Part shown: piece after piece, positions 35,453-45,607 of the stretch
Layout: each line of letters starts with the position of its first letter
How positions within the stretch are numbered: position 1 is the first letter of the stretch
NCBI RefSeq assembly: GCF_000014565.1
Contig: NC_008270.1
Coordinates: 186,001 to 250,000, forward strand
Source of the DNA: Rhodococcus jostii RHA1
Lineage (GTDB): Bacteria; Actinomycetota; Actinomycetes; Mycobacteriales; Mycobacteriaceae
DNA: 64,000 nt
Reading direction: 5' to 3'
The notes under the pieces: model-generated
Seen by the model: only the letters and a program-made list of their open reading frames with translations
Databases searched by the model: none
What the model was told of the DNA's origin: nothing
Translations under genes and position numbers: made by a program

Positions 35453-38400
35453 ATGATTGAGTTTGATCCCTACGCTACCCGTCCGGATGTGGCCGGGTCG
35501 GTCGCCGCAGACTTGGCGGCGGCCGGGTTCGCCGACGCCGCGGAGATCGGGCACGGGGGTTTCGGGGTCGTCTACCGCTGTCGGCAGACTGCGCTCGATC
35601 GCACCGTGGCCGTGAAGGTGCTGACCGGGGACCTCGACGAGAACAGCCGTGCGCGATTTCTGCGTGAGCAGCGTGCCGCGGGTCGGCTGACTGGCCATCC
35701 CAATGTCGTTAACGTCCTGCAGGTCGGAGTAACTGAGAACGACCGGCCTTATATCGTCATGCCCTTCTATGCCCATGACTCTCTCGATGCCTGGATCCGA
35801 AGACGGGGTCCGCTGACGCTGGAGGACATGCTGCGCGTGGGCGTCAAGATCGCTGGTGCCCTCGAAGCCGCGCACGGCCTCGGTATCCTCCATCGTGACG
35901 TCAAGCCGGCCAATATCTTGCTTACCGATTACGGGGAGCCCGCGTTGACGGACTTCGGTATCGCGCACATTTCGGGCGGATTCGAAACCACCGCCGGAGT
36001 TGTGACCGGATCGCCGGCCTTCACGGCACCCGAGGTCATTGCCGGTGGCGCACCGAGTCCGGCCGCCGATGTGTACGGTCTGGGTGCGACCGTGTTCGCC
36101 GCCGCCACCGGGCACGCCGCGTTCGAGCGCCGGAGTGGTGAGCAACTGGTCGCCCAGTTCGTTCGGATCACCACCGCGCCGACGCCTGACCCGCGAGAGC
36201 ACGGCATCGCCGACGATGTCAGCACCGTGATCGAGGCCGCGATGGCAAATGATCCTGCCGGTCGTCCATCCGTTGAGAAACTGGGTCAGCAGCTGCGGCA
36301 CCTGCAATACGAGCACGGCTTTCCGGTCGACGAGATGGCCGGCCGCACCTTTCACGACGAAACCGACGACAGCGCCTCGGGTCACACGCCACCGGCGCAC
36401 CCACCGCACGATGATGCGCCACCCCATCCGGGCCGTCCAGGGACGTTGCCGCTGGAGTTGACTAGCTTCATCGACCGTCGTGAAGAGACGGCGAAGGTCA
36501 CTAGCCTGCTGTCGACGACCCGCATGGTGACCTTGACCGGGATGGGAGGTGTGGGCAAAACCCGTCTGGCGCTGCGAGTCGCCGGTCGAACGCAATCGCG
36601 TTTCGCTGATGGTGTGTTCCTGATCGAGCTGGGCGAGCTGCGCGACGACTCACTTCTCGTAGCCATGGTGGCGGATGCGCTGGGTCTACGAGACCGAGCC
36701 GCGAGGCCAATTCTTGAGGTCCTCACGGAATTCCTCGCCCCGCGCGAGGTACTGCTCGTTCTGGACAACTGCGAGCAGGTGCTCGACGTGGTCGCGAAAC
36801 TCTCCGAAGCGCTGCTCCGCACCAGCCCGGGCCTGCGGATGTTGCTGACCAGCCGGGAGCCGATCGGTATCAGCGGCGAAATAGCGCTGCCGATCGCCCC
36901 GCTTGCGGTACCCGACGCCGACCATCTGCCGAGACGGCTGCCCGGAAACGACGCGGTGGCACTGTTCGCCGAGCGGGGCGCCGCGGTCCTGCCCGGCTTT
37001 GAGGTCATCGACGGCAACAAGGTGACCATCGCCCGGATATGCCAGCGCCTCGACGGCCTGCCGTTGGCGATCGAGCTGGCCGCGGCGCGACTGCGGGCGA
37101 TCTCCCCAGATGAGATTCTGCAGCGACTCACCGACCGCTACCGGTTCCTGACTCGCGGACGCAGAGACGCTCCGTCACGGCAACAGACCCTGCGGATGTG
37201 CATCGACTGGAGCTATGACCTCTGCACCCCCCTGGAACAACTGATGTGGGCTCGCCTGTCCATGTTCGCAGGTAGCTTCGAACTCAATGCGGCCGAGCAG
37301 ATCTTCGGGCAGGACCCGACCGTTGACGACTTCCTGGACACCATCACCTCTCTCGTCGACAAGTCGATTCTCATTCGAGAACAGTCGGCTCCGGTCGCTC
37401 GGTTCCGGATGCTCGAGACCGTGCGCGACTACGGCCGGGAGAAGATCCGTGCCGACACCGACTACTCCGAGCTGCGCACCCGATACCGAAACTGGTACGT
37501 GCAGCTGTCCTCGGACGCCGAGGCTGACTGGGTCGGTCCGCGGCAACTCGAGTGGCTGACCCGATTGGTCGCCGAACTGCCGAACTTCCGACAGACACAC
37601 GAGTTTTGCCTCTCCGAAGATCCCGAGTCCGGGCTCGGCATGGCCGCAGCGCTGTTCCCTCTCTGGTTATCGCGCGGTTTATTGACCGAAGGACGGCGCT
37701 GGATCGATCGGCTCCTGGCGCAGTCGCCCCGCACCGTAGGCGTTGACCGCGCCAAGGCAATACTCTGGGCCAGCGTGATGGCCGGAGTGCAGGGCGACCT
37801 GCAGGCATCGATCACCCTGATCCAAGAAGGACGGACACTTGCCGATCGATCGGCCGATCCTCTGCTGCAGGCGCACATCGACCTTGCCGAAGGTTACCGG
37901 GCCTTTTACGGCGGCGACGTCGAGTATGCACAAATCCATTTCGAAGCCGCACGACCAACCTACGCCGCCGTTCCAAGCGCACTTGCCCTCCACATCCTCT
38001 TGTTACAGGGTCTCGGGTTCGCATACGAGTTGCTCAATCACACCGAGCGCGCCATCGAGTGTTACGAGAGTGCACTCGCGGTCACCGAAGAGCACGGTGA
38101 AGCAGTGCATCGGTCGTACTTGCTGTGGGCCCTGGCCGTAGTGGTGTGGCGACACGCCAATACCGAACGGGCGAACGAGCTACTCCAACAGGCGCTCCGC
38201 GCTGCTCGGAAAGTCAATGAGCGGCTCGTCATCAGCATGTGCCTACAAGCACTCGCGTGGATCGCTGCCGAGGAAGGTGCTTTCGAACGAGCCGTGGTGT
38301 TGACCTCAGCTGCAGAAAACCTCAGCAATGCCATGGGGAGTTCCCCGATGTTCGTATCTGGGTTGGTCCAGTACCGCGAGAGATGTGAACGGGATACTCG

Positions 38401-38725
38401 GAGGGCGCTGAGCGAAAAGGTATTTGCCGCGGCTCAGAGAAAAGGGAACAAGCTGGGAGTGGAGTCCGCGGTCGCCTACGCACTCGGTGAGCAAAGTCCG
38501 GCGTCATACACACCGACCACTGGACAGGCCGGTCCGACTAAGCGGGAGCGTGAGGTTGCCGAGTTGGTCGCCGAGGGGTTGACCAATAGAGAGATAGCGT
38601 CCCGCTTGACGATATCTGTGCGTACCGCGCAGGGGCACATCGAACACCTTCTTGCCAAGTTGGGCTTCACCTCGCGTGCCCAGATCGCTGCATGGGTGGT
38701 GGAATCACGGCGAACCATGCCCTGA
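35453..38725 (+). CDS. PknK-like Ser/Thr kinase - STAND ATPase - TPR - LuxR regulator
   Basis: This protein is about 1,090 residues, starting at ATG 35453 (MIEFDPYATR) with GAGGG upstream; a GTG at 35411 would add 14 residues. Domains in order are a protein kinase (GHGGFGVVY; Lys in TVAVKVL; HRDVKPANILL; DFGIA; APEV), a Pro/His-rich linker near 310-330, an ATPase of NB-ARC/STAND type (MGGVGKTRLALRV; LLVLDNCEQVLD; LTSREP), a helical TPR-like region, and a C-terminal LuxR HTH (REREVAELVAEGLTNREIAS, SVRTAQGHIEHLLAKLGF). PknK of mycobacteria has the same order and size. The kinase may be activated by a ligand sensed through the TPR region. Target genes are unknown. Confidence 0.9.
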   Translation: MIEFDPYATRPDVAGSVAADLAAAGFADAAEIGHGGFGVVYRCRQTALDRTVAVKVLTGDLDENSRARFLREQRAAGRLTGHPNVVNVLQVGVTENDRPYIVMPFYAHDSLDAWIRRRGPLTLEDMLRVGVKIAGALEAAHGLGILHRDVKPANILLTDYGEPALTDFGIAHISGGFETTAGVVTGSPAFTAPEVIAGGAPSPAADVYGLGATVFAAATGHAAFERRSGEQLVAQFVRITTAPTPDPREHGIADDVSTVIEAAMANDPAGRPSVEKLGQQLRHLQYEHGFPVDEMAGRTFHDETDDSASGHTPPAHPPHDDAPPHPGRPGTLPLELTSFIDRREETAKVTSLLSTTRMVTLTGMGGVGKTRLALRVAGRTQSRFADGVFLIELGELRDDSLLVAMVADALGLRDRAARPILEVLTEFLAPREVLLVLDNCEQVLDVVAKLSEALLRTSPGLRMLLTSREPIGISGEIALPIAPLAVPDADHLPRRLPGNDAVALFAERGAAVLPGFEVIDGNKVTIARICQRLDGLPLAIELAAARLRAISPDEILQRLTDRYRFLTRGRRDAPSRQQTLRMCIDWSYDLCTPLEQLMWARLSMFAGSFELNAAEQIFGQDPTVDDFLDTITSLVDKSILIREQSAPVARFRMLETVRDYGREKIRADTDYSELRTRYRNWYVQLSSDAEADWVGPRQLEWLTRLVAELPNFRQTHEFCLSEDPESGLGMAAALFPLWLSRGLLTEGRRWIDRLLAQSPRTVGVDRAKAILWASVMAGVQGDLQASITLIQEGRTLADRSADPLLQAHIDLAEGYRAFYGGDVEYAQIHFEAARPTYAAVPSALALHILLLQGLGFAYELLNHTERAIECYESALAVTEEHGEAVHRSYLLWALAVVVWRHANTERANELLQQALRAARKVNERLVISMCLQALAWIAAEEGAFERAVVLTSAAENLSNAMGSSPMFVSGLVQYRERCERDTRRALSEKVFAAAQRKGNKLGVESAVAYALGEQSPASYTPTTGQAGPTKREREVAELVAEGLTNREIASRLTISVRTAQGHIEHLLAKLGFTSRAQIAAWVVESRRTMP

Positions 38726-39301
38726 CATGCTTTGGTATGGGCACTCAGTCTCTACAGGCACCCGGAAAATTCGTGACGTTGGTCGATCAGCGTTCAGGTA
38801 AATACCTCTCAGCGACTGCGGCGGAGGAGTGTTACGCGGGTGGTCGTATTCGCAAGCCATGCGAAAAACCAACCTCATAGTTTACATAATAATACTTACC
38901 GGATAATGGAAAGTATTGTCTGCCAGCATAGTTGGCAGACACGCACTGCAGAAATGGTCGTATCGCTGTGGGGCGCCGCATCAAGGATCAGTCCTTCACG
39001 GACACGTCTGCGCTTCTATCGATTCTGCCGGTACGAATGCGCCCGCGCCCGTCACGATGGATCGTCGGGTACCGCCCACAGGCCGGAGCCGGACCGTCGG
39101 CCCGTGTCGGGGATCAGTGCCCGGAGCCGGGCGGCGTCTTCGCGGAGTGTCTTGTGCAGGTGGGGTCGGACGTCTTCGGCGACGTCTGGTGGTAGTGGGC
39201 AGCCTTGGTGTACGAGGTCGGCGGTGTTCTCGATGAGCCGCGCCGCTCGCATGAGGTGTGTCGTGATCGAAGTACTGGCGGGCGGTGCGTTCGGTGATGC
39301 G
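38726..39301. other. No gene recognised
   Basis: It contains an AT-rich patch near 38875-38910, unusual for this DNA, then short non-homologous frames up to the IS30 fragment. Confidence 0.5.
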
Positions 39302-39397
39302 CATCTCGGCCGCGCCCGTGATGAACTCACCCGCCGCCATCCCCGACCAGAACGTCTGAAAGATCTCCGGAACCATCCGATGAGAATATTTCGCCAT
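39302..39397 (-). pseudogene. IS30-family transposase N-terminal fragment
   Basis: From ATG 39397 the frame reads MAKYSHRMVPEIFQTFWSGM, AAGEFITGAAEM, which resembles the start of actinobacterial IS30 transposases. The following HTH and DDE parts are absent and the frame becomes unrelated after about 32 codons. Confidence 0.5.
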
Positions 39398-39426
39398 GTG
39401 CAACACCCTTTGATCAGTGGTGTTGC

Positions 39427-39603
39427 GATCACCGCACGAACCCAAGGTTCCTGTACCGAGACCGCAGGCAGGGGGATGAGGAGGTCCGGGCGTTCCTCGC
39501 GGCCCGCGAGGCCGCCATCAACGTCGGAATCCCGGACGAGGTGGCGGTGTACCAGCTGGCTGACCAAATGATCCGGGAACGGGACCAGCAACGACTGGGA
39601 TAA
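39427..39603 (+). pseudogene. Orphan C-terminal coding remnant, unknown
   Basis: A 58-codon open stretch without a good start ends in EVRAFLAAREAAINVGIPDE, VAVYQLADQMIRERDQQRLG and a TAA. Composition and predicted helices look like real protein rather than a shadow frame. I do not recognise the family. It may be the 3' end of a gene broken by the IS30 scar. Confidence 0.35.
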
Positions 39604-40278
39604 ACCCTGCAGGTAGCGGTGCGGCCTCGGAAGTGTCCGACGAGTCCGTTCGTACCCGTCAGATCCGTCGAGGCGCGCACCGCGGAGGTGCCGGAGACAG
39701 CAGGTCGATCGTCGACTCGGCCCCGCAGCCGCATCGTGTACAGAGCAACAGGCCGCCACACACCAATCTGCGGAACCCCGCAGATCAGGACCGGGAACGG
39801 GTCACCGGTCTGGGCAGTGAGTGGCGACCTGTTGCTCGTCGCGATCGTCACCGTAGATCGTCCCTCTGACAAAAATGGGTCGGAACACCGGCGCCCTAGA
39901 TGCGCCAGCTCCTCGAATCCCTGCAGATGCTGGCCGCGGACCAGCCTGTCGAGGACAAGGCGGCAGCACGCATTTCTGTCCGAATGCGTGCCCGCGCCGA
40001 GGGAAGCTGCCGCACACTGCGGAAACAGGTCGCCTACGCCGAAGAGTTAACCGCACTTCTCGCCGGGCGCTCACCCGCGATCGCTGAGCGGCGGCCGGAC
40101 GAGGTGCGGGCCGATGCTTCCCGGGCATAAAGCCCCACCGACCCGCACCACGCTCTGTGCCCCGATGTTCGAACGGGGAACCTGCTGGGCAGACACACCC
40201 GAACCCTCCGAGCGGGGCAGTGCCGAGGCTACCACTCGCTCGAACAGGTGTGCGAAAACTGCGCCAATCGGCGCCATC

Positions 40279-40307
40279 TGGCCCCAACGGCAAACCCGTT
40301 GGGGCCA
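40279..40307. terminator. Perfect 12-bp hairpin
   Basis: TGGCCCCAACGG pairs exactly with CCGTTGGGGCCA around CAAAC. There is no U-tract. It could act as an intrinsic terminator or as a cis element. Confidence 0.55.
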
Positions 40308-40545
40308 GGCCAGTGCTTGGTGGGGTGGGAGGGCTGCGGGTGCCCAGCAGCGGCGACCGAGAACTCTGGGCGCCGCCCTACCACCAGCCTCGGGTCTGGC
40401 AGTGCGATCCCGCCCTGATCCGGTGCGCAAGCCCGTCTGCTGAGCGGGTGTCGCGTCCGCGCACTCGTCTGTCGGTGCCGATCCGTAAACTCGGGGTCGT
40501 TCTGTTGAGCATCCCCCCAGATTTTGCTCGCAGAACACCCCCCAG

Positions 40546-40576
40546 TGGCCCGGCATCACCCCCCGATGCCGGGCCA
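40546..40576. terminator. Perfect 11-bp hairpin
   Basis: TGGCCCGGCAT pairs with ATGCCGGGCCA around CACCCCCCG. Its outer bases (TGGCCC...GGGCCA) are shared with the hairpin at 40279, 240 bp upstream. Confidence 0.55.
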
Positions 40577-40777
40577 CACCCATGCGGAACCAGACGACTC
40601 ACCGAGTGCGCGTTGCCATCTGCAGACAAAGGCCTTGAAACGGGTCTTGACCCGGGGTTATGGCACGTCCACTTCGCTTCGGTCCGAGGGCGTTCACCCC
40701 ACCGCCCCCGACATGTGGTTACCCCGGGTTACATCTACCTCTTCTGTCTGATCCGCTTCGCTTGTAGGCTTCCGCGC

Positions 40778-42027
40778 ATGACTGACAGCGGACGTGAACT
40801 CGATCTCGTCATCTACGGAGCCACCGGGTTCGTCGGAAGACTGCTCGCCGACTACCTCGCACGCACCGCCCCGGATGGTGTGCGGATCGCTCTCGCCGGA
40901 CGGTCACACGCGAAACTCGAGGCCACCCGCGCGGCGCTCGGGCCCCGCGCCGCCGACTGGCCGATCATCCTCGCCGAATCCAGTGACGCCGTCGCGCTCG
41001 CCGAACTCGCCTCCCGCACAAAGGTTGTCGCGACCACCGTGGGGCCCTATGCGAAGTACGGCACCGAACTCGTCACCGCCGCCGTCGCGGCCGGCACCGA
41101 CTACGTCGACCTGACCGGGGAGGTGCTGTTCGTCCGGGCCAGCATCGACGCCCACCACGACAAGGCCCGCGCCAACGGTGTCCGCATCGTGCACTCCTGC
41201 GGCTACGACTCGATTCCCTCCGATCTGGGCGTGCACGTACTGCACCAGAAAGTCCGAGCCGACGGCGCCGGGGAATTGACCGACACCACCCTGGTCGCGT
41301 CGCTGAGCGGCGGAGTCTCCGGCGGGACGATCGACTCGCTGCGCACCCAGATCGACCTCTCCCGGGGCGATGCGACACTGCGCCGCCTCGCCGCCTCGCC
41401 GCCTCCCCGTACTCGCTCAGCCCCGACCGGACGAAAGAACCCGACCTCGGCCGACAATCCGACGTCGCCGTCGTCGACGGCACCGACATCGCCCCGCAGG
41501 TCCGCGGATGGAAGGCCCCGTTCGTCATGGGCTCCTACAACACCCGCACCGTGCGGCGCAGCAACGCCCTCCAAAACTGGGCGTACGGGCGGACGTTCAC
41601 GTACCGGGAGGTGATGAGCGTCGGCGATTCGCGCCTGTCCCGCGTCTACGCGGCCGGTGTCGCGGCCGTCCTCGGCGGGCTCGTCCTCGGTCTCAGCGTT
41701 CGGCCCGCCCGGTACGTCCTCGACCGCATCCTCCCCGCCCCCGGCGAGGGCCCCAGCGAGAAGACGCAGCGCAACGGCTACTTCGCGATGGACATCTACA
41801 CCACCACCACGACCGGCGCCCGGTACACCTCCCGGGTGGCGGCGCAGGGCGATCCCGGATACCGGGCCACCGCGGTCCTGCTGGGGGAGTCGGCGCTGAG
41901 TCTGGTGCTCGACCGCGACCGGCTCCCCGACGAGGCCGGTGTCCTCACCCCGGCGACCGCGCTCGGTGACGTGATCGTCGAACGTCTGCGCGGGGCAGGG
42001 GTGGAGATTTCCGCGCGCAAGCTCTGA
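40778..42027 (+). pseudogene. Saccharopine-dehydrogenase-like (trans-acting enoyl reductase family) gene, frameshifted
   Basis: ATG 40778 opens LVIYGATGFVGRLLADYLAR, LAGRSHAKLEATRAALG, VATTVGPYAKYGTELV, VHSCGYDSIPSDLGVHVLHQ, an NADP-binding protein of the saccharopine dehydrogenase/Rv2449c type. The frame is lost at 41387-41402, where CTCGCCGC occurs twice in tandem. From there the correct sequence continues in another frame: MGSYNTRTVRRSNALQNWAY to SARKL at 42027. Removing 8 bp restores a 413-codon gene, the normal length. Homologues act in mycolipid-type lipid metabolism. Confidence 0.85.
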
Positions 42028-42189
42028 TGCGCCTCGCAGACCTCGCCCACCCAAAGCCTTCCGATGGCACGCACTGCCAGCCTTACGTGCAATGAGGGTA
42101 GTCAGGTCCGACGTGTAGCCGTTCGTCGGGCCAGGTGGTGCGCGAAGACCTTGCGGGAATGGAGTTCTCGCGTCAGTGCGATCCGCTCC

Positions 42190-42939
42190 TCACCGCGCGG
42201 CGCCGACGCGTTCTCGTGCGGTTGCGGCCGCTTCGGCGACGGAGCCGCGATGGATCGGCCCGTGTCCGGGCAGGAGAATGTCGGCGTCCAACTCTCCGAT
42301 GATGCGCAGCGACTCGGCGGCCGTGCCGCGGTCGTGGTCGAACCACTGCGGCAGCAGTTGGGGACCGGAGACCCGTGAGGTCAGGTGCCCGGTGATCAGG
42401 GCGTCCCCGGAGATCACCACACCGCGCTCGGGAAGGTGGTAGATGGTGTGTCCGGAGGTGTGGCCGGGCGCGAGAACCGGGACCGGGGCACCCGGGCAGG
42501 TCAGGGCGCCGGGTACGGGCATCGGGGTGGGGGAGTCGATGCCGTACTTGGCCGTGCCGCCCAGGCGGATCAGCTTGATCGCCCACGGCAGGACTCCGGG
42601 TGCCCAGATATTGCTGAGCACGTCCCAGGGGGTTGCGACCTCGTGGCAGTCCCGGCGGGCGTGAGCTACCTCGTCGGGGTGGACCAGTACCGGCGCCCCG
42701 TAGGTGTCGCCGAGATACTGTGCGCTGCCGATGTGGTCGACGTGTGCGTGGGTGATGAGCACGGCCTCGATGCCGTGCGGGTCCCGCCCGATAGCCCGGA
42801 TCGATTCCTCGACCTCGCCACGCTGACCCGGGTACCCGGTGTCGATCACGGTCAACGCGTCGCCGTCGGTGAGCAGCACCCAGTTGACCATCTCGGAGTG
42901 CACAAAGAACACGCCGTCCGCGATTTCGACGGGCCTCAT
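42190..42939 (-). CDS. MBL-fold metallo-hydrolase
   Basis: This 249-residue protein has the metal motif THAHVDHIG (HxHxDH), APGHTSGHT, ISGDALITGHL and LPGHGPI, giving all expected ligands for a two-metal MBL site. The closest general type is glyoxalase II/lactonase-like. It is coupled (ATGA-like overlap) to a 42-codon frame upstream. Substrate unknown. Confidence 0.87.
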   Translation of the reverse strand: MRPVEIADGVFFVHSEMVNWVLLTDGDALTVIDTGYPGQRGEVEESIRAIGRDPHGIEAVLITHAHVDHIGSAQYLGDTYGAPVLVHPDEVAHARRDCHEVATPWDVLSNIWAPGVLPWAIKLIRLGGTAKYGIDSPTPMPVPGALTCPGAPVPVLAPGHTSGHTIYHLPERGVVISGDALITGHLTSRVSGPQLLPQWFDHDRGTAAESLRIIGELDADILLPGHGPIHRGSVAEAAATARERVGAAR

Positions 42940-43064
42940 CGCGTGACCTCTTCCGGCCTGCCGAAGCCCTGTCGCGCGTCTGTCGTGACCTGAGCGCGCG
43001 ACATCCGGCCGTAGTCCATTCCGTCGTCGTCGACGAGCGTTTCGTGCACCGATCCGACCCCCAT
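42936..43064 (-). CDS. Small hypothetical protein coupled to the MBL hydrolase
   Basis: This 42-codon frame from ATG 43064 (MGVGSVHETLVDDDGMDYGR) ends overlapping the MBL start. The acidic, Asp-rich start and exact coupling make it plausible. It might instead be the tail of a gene lost upstream. No domain recognised. Confidence 0.4.
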   Translation of the reverse strand: MGVGSVHETLVDDDGMDYGRMSRAQVTTDARQGFGRPEEVTR

Positions 43065-43530
43065 GCAGTCTCTCCTCCTGTGTGCTTACTCCAGCGGGCA
43101 GGGTACGTGGTCGAGGTGGCGAGGGGTTGGCGCGGTGGCTAGGGGTCGGATCCGTCGCTGTGCGATGGCCGTGTCGCTGTGTCGGTGCAACCGGCGGTGT
43201 GGACTACCCGACGGCACCAGATCTGGAATACTTTTCCGCTCAGCGGTTTCGGTGTGACCGGCGGGGACGGGCATGAGGAGGTCGTGGCGCCTGAGTTCGT
43301 GCGATGTGACTGTGGGCACTTCTTCTCAACTTCGGCGGCACGTAGCCTCCTGCCCGATGCCTGGCATGCGGTCGGGCCACGTGTGGCGCCGTGGGAGCTC
43401 ATGGTCGCACGGGCGGTCTACGTCTACGGCCATGTCGGGACGTGCAACGGCCGTCGCCATGCCGCGTGCCGTCACTGCCCCGGCGAGTCGGCACTGAGTC
43501 CATCGGCTCCCTGACGAGGCAGGTCGTTCT
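43065..43530. other. No confident gene left of the IS5 element
   Basis: A frame from GTG 43252 to 43514 has paired cysteines (RCDCGHFF; CNGRRHAACRHC) that could bind zinc, but no start support or family is evident. Confidence 0.4.
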
Positions 43531-44531
43531 CACTGAGAAGGCATTCGGAAACTGGTCACGCCCGCGCGAGGCGTCGGATCATGACACCGATCATGGCGAT
43601 GTGAATGACGGCCTCGTGGTGGTCGGGTCGATTCTCGTAGGCGCGGACACACCGACGGTGCTTGACGATCCAGCCGAAGGTACGTTCGACCACCCAGACC
43701 CGGGGACGCACGTGGAATCCGGTGCTGCCGGGTCGGCGTTTGATAATCTCGACCCGAAGGGCAAGACCGCTTTTCGCCCAACTGAGCAGTCGTCCAGGGT
43801 AGCCGCCGTCGGCCCAGATGAGTCGGATGGTGGAGAAGCTGCCGCGCAGTGCGGCGAGCAGCCGGTGGGCGGCGTCGCGGTCCTGGGTCGACGCGGCGGT
43901 CACCACCACACCGAGCAGCAGCCCGGTCACGTCCACGGCGACGTGGCGCTTGACCCCGTTCGTTCGTTTCCCGCCGTCCCATCCGCGACGGGATCGGGGC
44001 ACGGTGTCGGCGCCGGGCACGGTCTGCGAGTCGATGATCGCCGCGGTCGGGCAGCGGTCCCGACCGCTGCGCACACGCAGCCGATCGCGCAGCGCGTCGT
44101 GGATGCGTCGCCACACCCCGGCGTGGACCCAGCGGGCAAAGATCCCATACACCGTCGATGCGGGCGGGAACTCCACCGGCAGCTGCCGCCACGCGATCCC
44201 ACCACGAACCACGTAGAGAATCGCATCCAGAATCAGCCGTCGGCAATACTTTTCGGGTCTGCCACCACGACCGGTGGTGTTGCCCGGTGGCGGCAGCATC
44301 GGTTCCAGCACCGCCCACTGCTCGTCGGTCAGCGAGGAGGACGAATACACCGCACACCGATGCCCCGGCGAGCAGGGTGGGCACGACGGACACGGCGCGA
44401 TGGACGATGCTGACATGGTGGGCTCCTGGGTACGGGCAGCGACTCTTCATCCCTGACCCAACCAGAAGCCCACCCCTACCTCTCCAGAGCGCACGGCCCG
44501 TCGTCACGAGTTCTCGAATGCGTTCTCAGTG
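43531..44531 (-). mobile_element. IS5-family insertion sequence
   Basis: This 1.0-kb element has imperfect inverted ends beginning CACTGAGAAGGCATTCG (43531) and, on the other strand, CACTGAGAACGCATTCG (44531). The similarity extends about 30 bp. It carries one intact transposase. I could not define a target duplication unambiguously. Confidence 0.8.
43556..44416 (-). CDS. IS5-family transposase
   Basis: This 286-residue DDE transposase has the N-terminal LTDEQWAVLEPMLPPPG and RLILDAILYVVRGGIAWRQL regions, AAIIDSQTVPGAD (D), LIWADGGYPG (D) and VVERTFGWIVKHRRC (E). The frame is a single uninterrupted ORF, so the element may be active. Confidence 0.92.
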   Translation of the reverse strand: MSASSIAPCPSCPPCSPGHRCAVYSSSSLTDEQWAVLEPMLPPPGNTTGRGGRPEKYCRRLILDAILYVVRGGIAWRQLPVEFPPASTVYGIFARWVHAGVWRRIHDALRDRLRVRSGRDRCPTAAIIDSQTVPGADTVPRSRRGWDGGKRTNGVKRHVAVDVTGLLLGVVVTAASTQDRDAAHRLLAALRGSFSTIRLIWADGGYPGRLLSWAKSGLALRVEIIKRRPGSTGFHVRPRVWVVERTFGWIVKHRRCVRAYENRPDHHEAVIHIAMIGVMIRRLARA

Positions 44532-44595
44532 AGGAGTGTGTCGGTGTGGGCGTGGCGCTGGGATGTCTGTCGGCCAGGTGGCTAGGGTCGGGGCG

Positions 44596-45087
44596 GTGAG
44601 CGGTAGCGAGCGGGTGGTGATGTTCGACCTCGACGGTGGGTTGGCGGACCTGTCGGCATTCACTCACCTGTTGACCGTTGGTGACTCAGGTGGGAGCCGC
44701 CGGCAGGCGTGGCAGAGGTTCTTCGCGCAGGTCGGCAGGCCGCGGTCATCGAACCGGGCCGGGATTTGGTGGAGGCCGTGGCCGGGATGGGGTTCGTTGT
44801 GGTGTATTCGACGACCCGGCCGGTCTCGTGCGCGGAGCAGACCCGGTTTTGGCTCGGCGAGAACGGATTTGCGCCGGGACGGGCGTTGCTGCACCGGGTT
44901 GGCGGCGATCACCGCGCCGCCGTCGAGGTGAAGGCCGGTCATTGTCGGGCCGTCGGGTCGTGGTTGTCGGCGTTCGTCGACGACGAATCGGAGACTGTGG
45001 AGGTACTGCGGTCCGGCGGGATGCGGGCGCACTCGTTCGAGGTGTTGTCCGGGCTCGGGGTGCGGAAGCTGCGAGCGACGCTGACCA
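44596..45087 (+). pseudogene. HAD-superfamily phosphatase-like gene, frameshifted
   Basis: GTG 44596 opens VSGSERVVMFDLDGGLADLS, with the HAD motif I DLDG (first Asp retained). The frame breaks near 44735 in GCAGGTCGGCAGGCCG. The continuation AAVIEPGRDLVEAVAGMG, VVYSTTRPVSCAEQTRFWLG and SAFVDDESETVEVLRSG, covering motifs II and III/IV, is in the next frame. One added base restores a single ORF. It begins just outside the IS5 element. Confidence 0.65.
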
Positions 45088-45298
45088 CCTGGACACCTGG
45101 CACCCCGACCGGTCGCGGGATGCACCGACCACGGGGCCATGGTCGCCGTGGTGCGCCGCACCGCAGGCGGGCGCGGTGCACAGGTAGCGAACTGAGGTGC
45201 GTGCCGCCCGTATTTGGTGGGGCACTGCTTCGTCGCACGTATCCACGCAATCCGGCGGGGTCGTCGCGCGGGCGACGGTCTGTGGGTAGGCCACGATC

Positions 45299-45607
45299 AT
45301 GCCCATGCCCGATACACCGAGGAGGAACCATGGCGGAATCGTGCCGGGGGCGCGGGTCCGGGTGCGGGCGGGCGCCGACGGGTTCGGGCGGGCGCCGACG
45401 GGTGGGGTCGGTGGTGTGGTCGACGATTACGCCGCCGAAGCGGGTGCGGGCGGGCAGGTACCCGGACCTCGACGGTGGATCGTGCGGGGGATGGGTGCTC
45501 TCGAAGGGATGCGTCCTGGTTTCTGGTCTGCCGTAGATCGATCGTGTGCGAGTGGGTGGTGTCGCTGGGCGGTCAGTGGCGGTCGTCGTCATCGATCCAG
45601 TAGGTGA
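45299..45607 (+). CDS. Hypothetical protein
   Basis: A 102-codon frame contains GARVRVRAGADGFGRAPTGG and VGGVVDDYAAE, resembling a small SH3-like domain. The C-terminus is less convincing. An alternative frame begins at ATG 45331 behind a strong GAGGAGGAACC but gives a low-complexity product. Choice between them is uncertain. Confidence 0.3.
   Translation: MPMPDTPRRNHGGIVPGARVRVRAGADGFGRAPTGGVGGVVDDYAAEAGAGGQVPGPRRWIVRGMGALEGMRPGFWSAVDRSCASGWCRWAVSGGRRHRSSR

Larger units (their letters stand above)
39604..40777. other. Mostly non-coding stretch with two strong hairpins
   Basis: A 76-codon frame at 39900-40130 is possible but unsupported. The notable content is two perfect stem-loops (40279-40307, 40546-40576) before the frameshifted reductase gene. 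Confidence 0.5.

Noticed and set aside
40157..40777. Upstream extension of the saccharopine-dehydrogenase-like gene
   Set aside because: The extension crosses two perfect hairpins and is low complexity; the NADP-binding motif begins just after ATG 40778.
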